Positions 62,389 to 64,000 of a DNA stretch of 64,000 bases are shown here, in pieces. A program made the translations under genes and the position numbers. The DNA comes from CALHRB01 sp964473465 (GTDB lineage: Bacteria > Bacteroidota > Ignavibacteria > Kapaibacteriales > UBA2268). The stretch spans positions 62,001 through 126,000 of the forward strand of contig CAYYPE010000001.1 in assembly GCA_964473465.1 (NCBI GenBank). The letters are read 5' to 3'. Under the pieces are notes generated by a model, which was not told the origin of the DNA, did not search any database, and saw only the letters and a program-made list of their open reading frames with translations. Position 1 is the stretch's first letter, and each line of letters starts with the position of its first letter.

Positions 62389-63429
62389 ATGAAACGAAAA
62401 AGAAAAAAAAGCAATGTTTGGCTGAAGTTATCAATTCTGATTTTGTTGGTAGTTTCTGGCTTTTCTTATGTTTTCTATAGAACATTAGTTAAAACTGTCC
62501 CCGGTGAAAGGGAGATATTTGTAACAATTGAAAAAAATTCAAGCATTAGTCATATAGTGAAGACATTTAACAAATACGGGATATTTGAGCCTGATTGGTT
62601 GTTTGTTCCGCTGGCTAAAATTTATATGGAATTGACAGGTTCGAAGGTCTATATCGGTAAATACAGGTTCACACCCGAAAATACTAATCTTGATATATTG
62701 AGAGCAATATTTTCAGGCAAGCAATTATCAATTGTGAAAGTGGTTTTTCCGGAGGGGATTCAATTGACAGATTTTGCTTCAATAGCCAAAAGGAAATTAA
62801 ATATTGATTCTGCAGAATTCATAAAATTGTGCTATGATGAAAGTATAATTAAAGCTAACCAGATACCTTCGAATTCTATTGAGGGTTATCTGATGCCGGA
62901 TACGTATGAATTTTTCTGGGAGGAAAAGCCTATAAATGTCATAAACAGATTATTACAGGAACATCATAGAGTATGGCAGACGAATTTCAGCGAAGAAGCC
63001 AAGAAATCAAGCTATACCAAACATCAGATTCTTACCCTTGCTTCAATTATCGAGGCAGAGACAAGAGTTCCGGGCGAAAGGGCAAGAGTTAGCGGTGTTT
63101 ATTACAACAGGCTAAGATTGAACTGGAATTTGGAATCGGACCCAACGGTGCAATATGCAATCGGGAAAAGAAAAAGACTAACATATACCGACCTTGAATT
63201 AAAAAATCCTTATAATACTTATATTTATAAAGGCTTACCTCCCGGACCAATCAACTCACCAAGCAAGGGTTCAATTTCCGCAGCATTGAATCCCGAGCAG
63301 CATAATTATCTATTTTTTGTTGCAGTGGGTGATGATAGCGGAGCTCATAAGTTTTCCACGAATTATAATCAGCACCTTAGGTTTAAATCGCAGTTCAAAA
63401 AAAATCAAAGAAGTTACAGTGCTGAATAA
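62389..63429 (+). CDS. mltG: Endolytic transglycosylase MltG
   Basis: 346 residues. A basic N-terminus and one membrane helix (12-31) anchor it in the inner membrane. A LysM-like domain (about 40-110) precedes the YceG catalytic domain, with the active-site glutamate E222 in LASIIEAETRVPGERARVSGVYYNRL and the family ending YKGLPPGPINSPSKGSISAALNPE. It cuts nascent glycan strands in peptidoglycan. The ATG at 62389 has no evident Shine-Dalgarno. Divergent from the osmC-like gene. Confidence 0.95.
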   Translation: MKRKRKKSNVWLKLSILILLVVSGFSYVFYRTLVKTVPGEREIFVTIEKNSSISHIVKTFNKYGIFEPDWLFVPLAKIYMELTGSKVYIGKYRFTPENTNLDILRAIFSGKQLSIVKVVFPEGIQLTDFASIAKRKLNIDSAEFIKLCYDESIIKANQIPSNSIEGYLMPDTYEFFWEEKPINVINRLLQEHHRVWQTNFSEEAKKSSYTKHQILTLASIIEAETRVPGERARVSGVYYNRLRLNWNLESDPTVQYAIGKRKRLTYTDLELKNPYNTYIYKGLPPGPINSPSKGSISAALNPEQHNYLFFVAVGDDSGAHKFSTNYNQHLRFKSQFKKNQRSYSAE

Positions 63430-63691
63430 TATTAACCAATCTTGAATTGATGCTAATATTTTAATCCTTTTGATATATATTCCAAATTAAAAAAATATTA
63501 TCCGAACATTCGATATTGAGCTAAATCATTGAGAAAGTGCAATAAAGAATTGAAGGATTTAACCGAAAAGTTATCAGCCTGATTCTGGCACAGTTTTTAA
63601 AACATAGATAATTGACTTGATAAAAACTTAATTTTATGAAATAGTTGACGATTATTGAATTGTTAATAATTAACAACTAAGGAAGAATGAA

Positions 63692-64000
63692 ATGGCAAAA
63701 GAAAAGGATAAAACTGAGGAAAAAGAAGGGCAGGAACCAGTAAAACCGGAAGCAGATGATAAAGTGAAAAAGTCTGCGGGTTTAAAGCTGCCTTTTGTTC
63801 TTGGGATTATTGCAGGAGTATTAGTAATTTTAATTCTTGCGGTGAGATTCCTTTTTCTTCCATATATTGTAGGAAGTTTAACATCTGAAGCGACAGCAGG
63901 AGAGAGCAAAACGGAAGGCGAATCAAAGAGTGAACATGGAAATAATCCATTAAAGGAAGAATTAGATGTGTTCAAGGCTAACGAAAAGCTGTCCGAATTT
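63692..64000 (+). CDS. Possible FliL-like single-pass membrane protein (5' part only)
   Basis: 103 codons to the window edge. A charged, Lys/Glu-rich cytoplasmic N-terminus (1-31) precedes one membrane helix (about 33-58, LPFVLGIIAGVLVILILAVRF) and a Ser/Glu-rich linker. AAGGAAG precedes the ATG by 6 nt. This layout fits FliL, the flagellar basal-body stator protein, but the conserved FliL domain would lie beyond the window, and no other flagellar gene is visible, so the name is tentative. Confidence 0.45.
   Translation, partial: MAKEKDKTEEKEGQEPVKPEADDKVKKSAGLKLPFVLGIIAGVLVILILAVRFLFLPYIVGSLTSEATAGESKTEGESKSEHGNNPLKEELDVFKANEKLSEF

Noticed and set aside
1..64000. CRISPR array, prophage or insertion sequence
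   Set aside because: No regularly spaced repeats, no cas, integrase, transposase or phage structural genes were seen.

Overview
The window is an AT-rich bacterial chromosome segment, densely coding on both strands. It suggests the Bacteroidota/Chlorobiota superphylum, most likely an Ignavibacteria- or Kapabacteria-like lineage. The evidence is a SusC/SusD pair, a GH51 enzyme with a type IX secretion-like tail, a SecA of about 1045 residues with a SEC-C tail, many beta-barrel and lipoprotein genes, and recurring TAnnTTTG promoter elements of the Bacteroidota type ahead of tRNAs and genes. The lineage is inferred from gene content; no rRNA gene is present.

Layout. 1-1.5 kb: the end of a MiaB-like gene, then a fluoride riboswitch whose expression-platform hairpin buries the Shine-Dalgarno of a cation/proton antiporter gene. 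1.6-8.5 kb: a PEP-synthase-like protein fused to a nucleotidyltransferase domain, a beta-barrel protein, a VWA membrane protein and a pirin. 8.6-22.2 kb: tRNA-Pro, then a same-strand 2-aminoethylphosphonate (AEP) locus: phnW, an organophosphate-type MFS carrier, a 20-codon leader ORF coupled to susC, susD, a lipoprotein with beta-propeller and phosphoesterase domains, a second TonB receptor and phnX. 22.2-36.9 kb: MsbA-type ABC exporter, PAS-PAS-REC-LuxR regulator, SDR, secA, ugd, GDPD, CBS protein, comM, pgi and an MlaE permease. 37-45.6 kb: an outer-membrane protein, a Zn/Mn binding protein and ATPase without a local permease, an unknown coiled-coil/lipoprotein pair, a secreted GATase-like protein and YfhO. 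45.7-56.9 kb: tRNA-Leu, trigger factor with a His/Asp-rich tail, secreted arabinofuranosidase, DUF2207/LemA pair, CASTOR/POLLUX-like channel, EamA, sterol-desaturase-type hydroxylase and LysE. 57-64 kb: NrfD/DsrP-like quinone protein with a CoA-disulfide/persulfide reductase-rhodanese fusion, hemA, a complex intergenic region, OsmC, mltG and a truncated FliL-like gene.

The most coherent unusual system is the AEP locus. It holds outer-membrane uptake (SusCD plus a TonB receptor), a surface or periplasmic phosphoesterase that could free the headgroup, an inner-membrane carrier and both enzymes of the phosphonatase pathway. This reads as a polymer- or lipid-style utilisation locus aimed at phosphonate-bearing molecules.

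The most unusual non-coding region is 61.33-61.88 kb. It holds a nested palindrome of about 130 nt, copies of a GTCATTCCC-type repeat, and a predicted minus-strand small RNA. The RNA has a TATATTTG promoter box, and its terminator loop copies the 16S rRNA anti-Shine-Dalgarno (CCUCCUUU).
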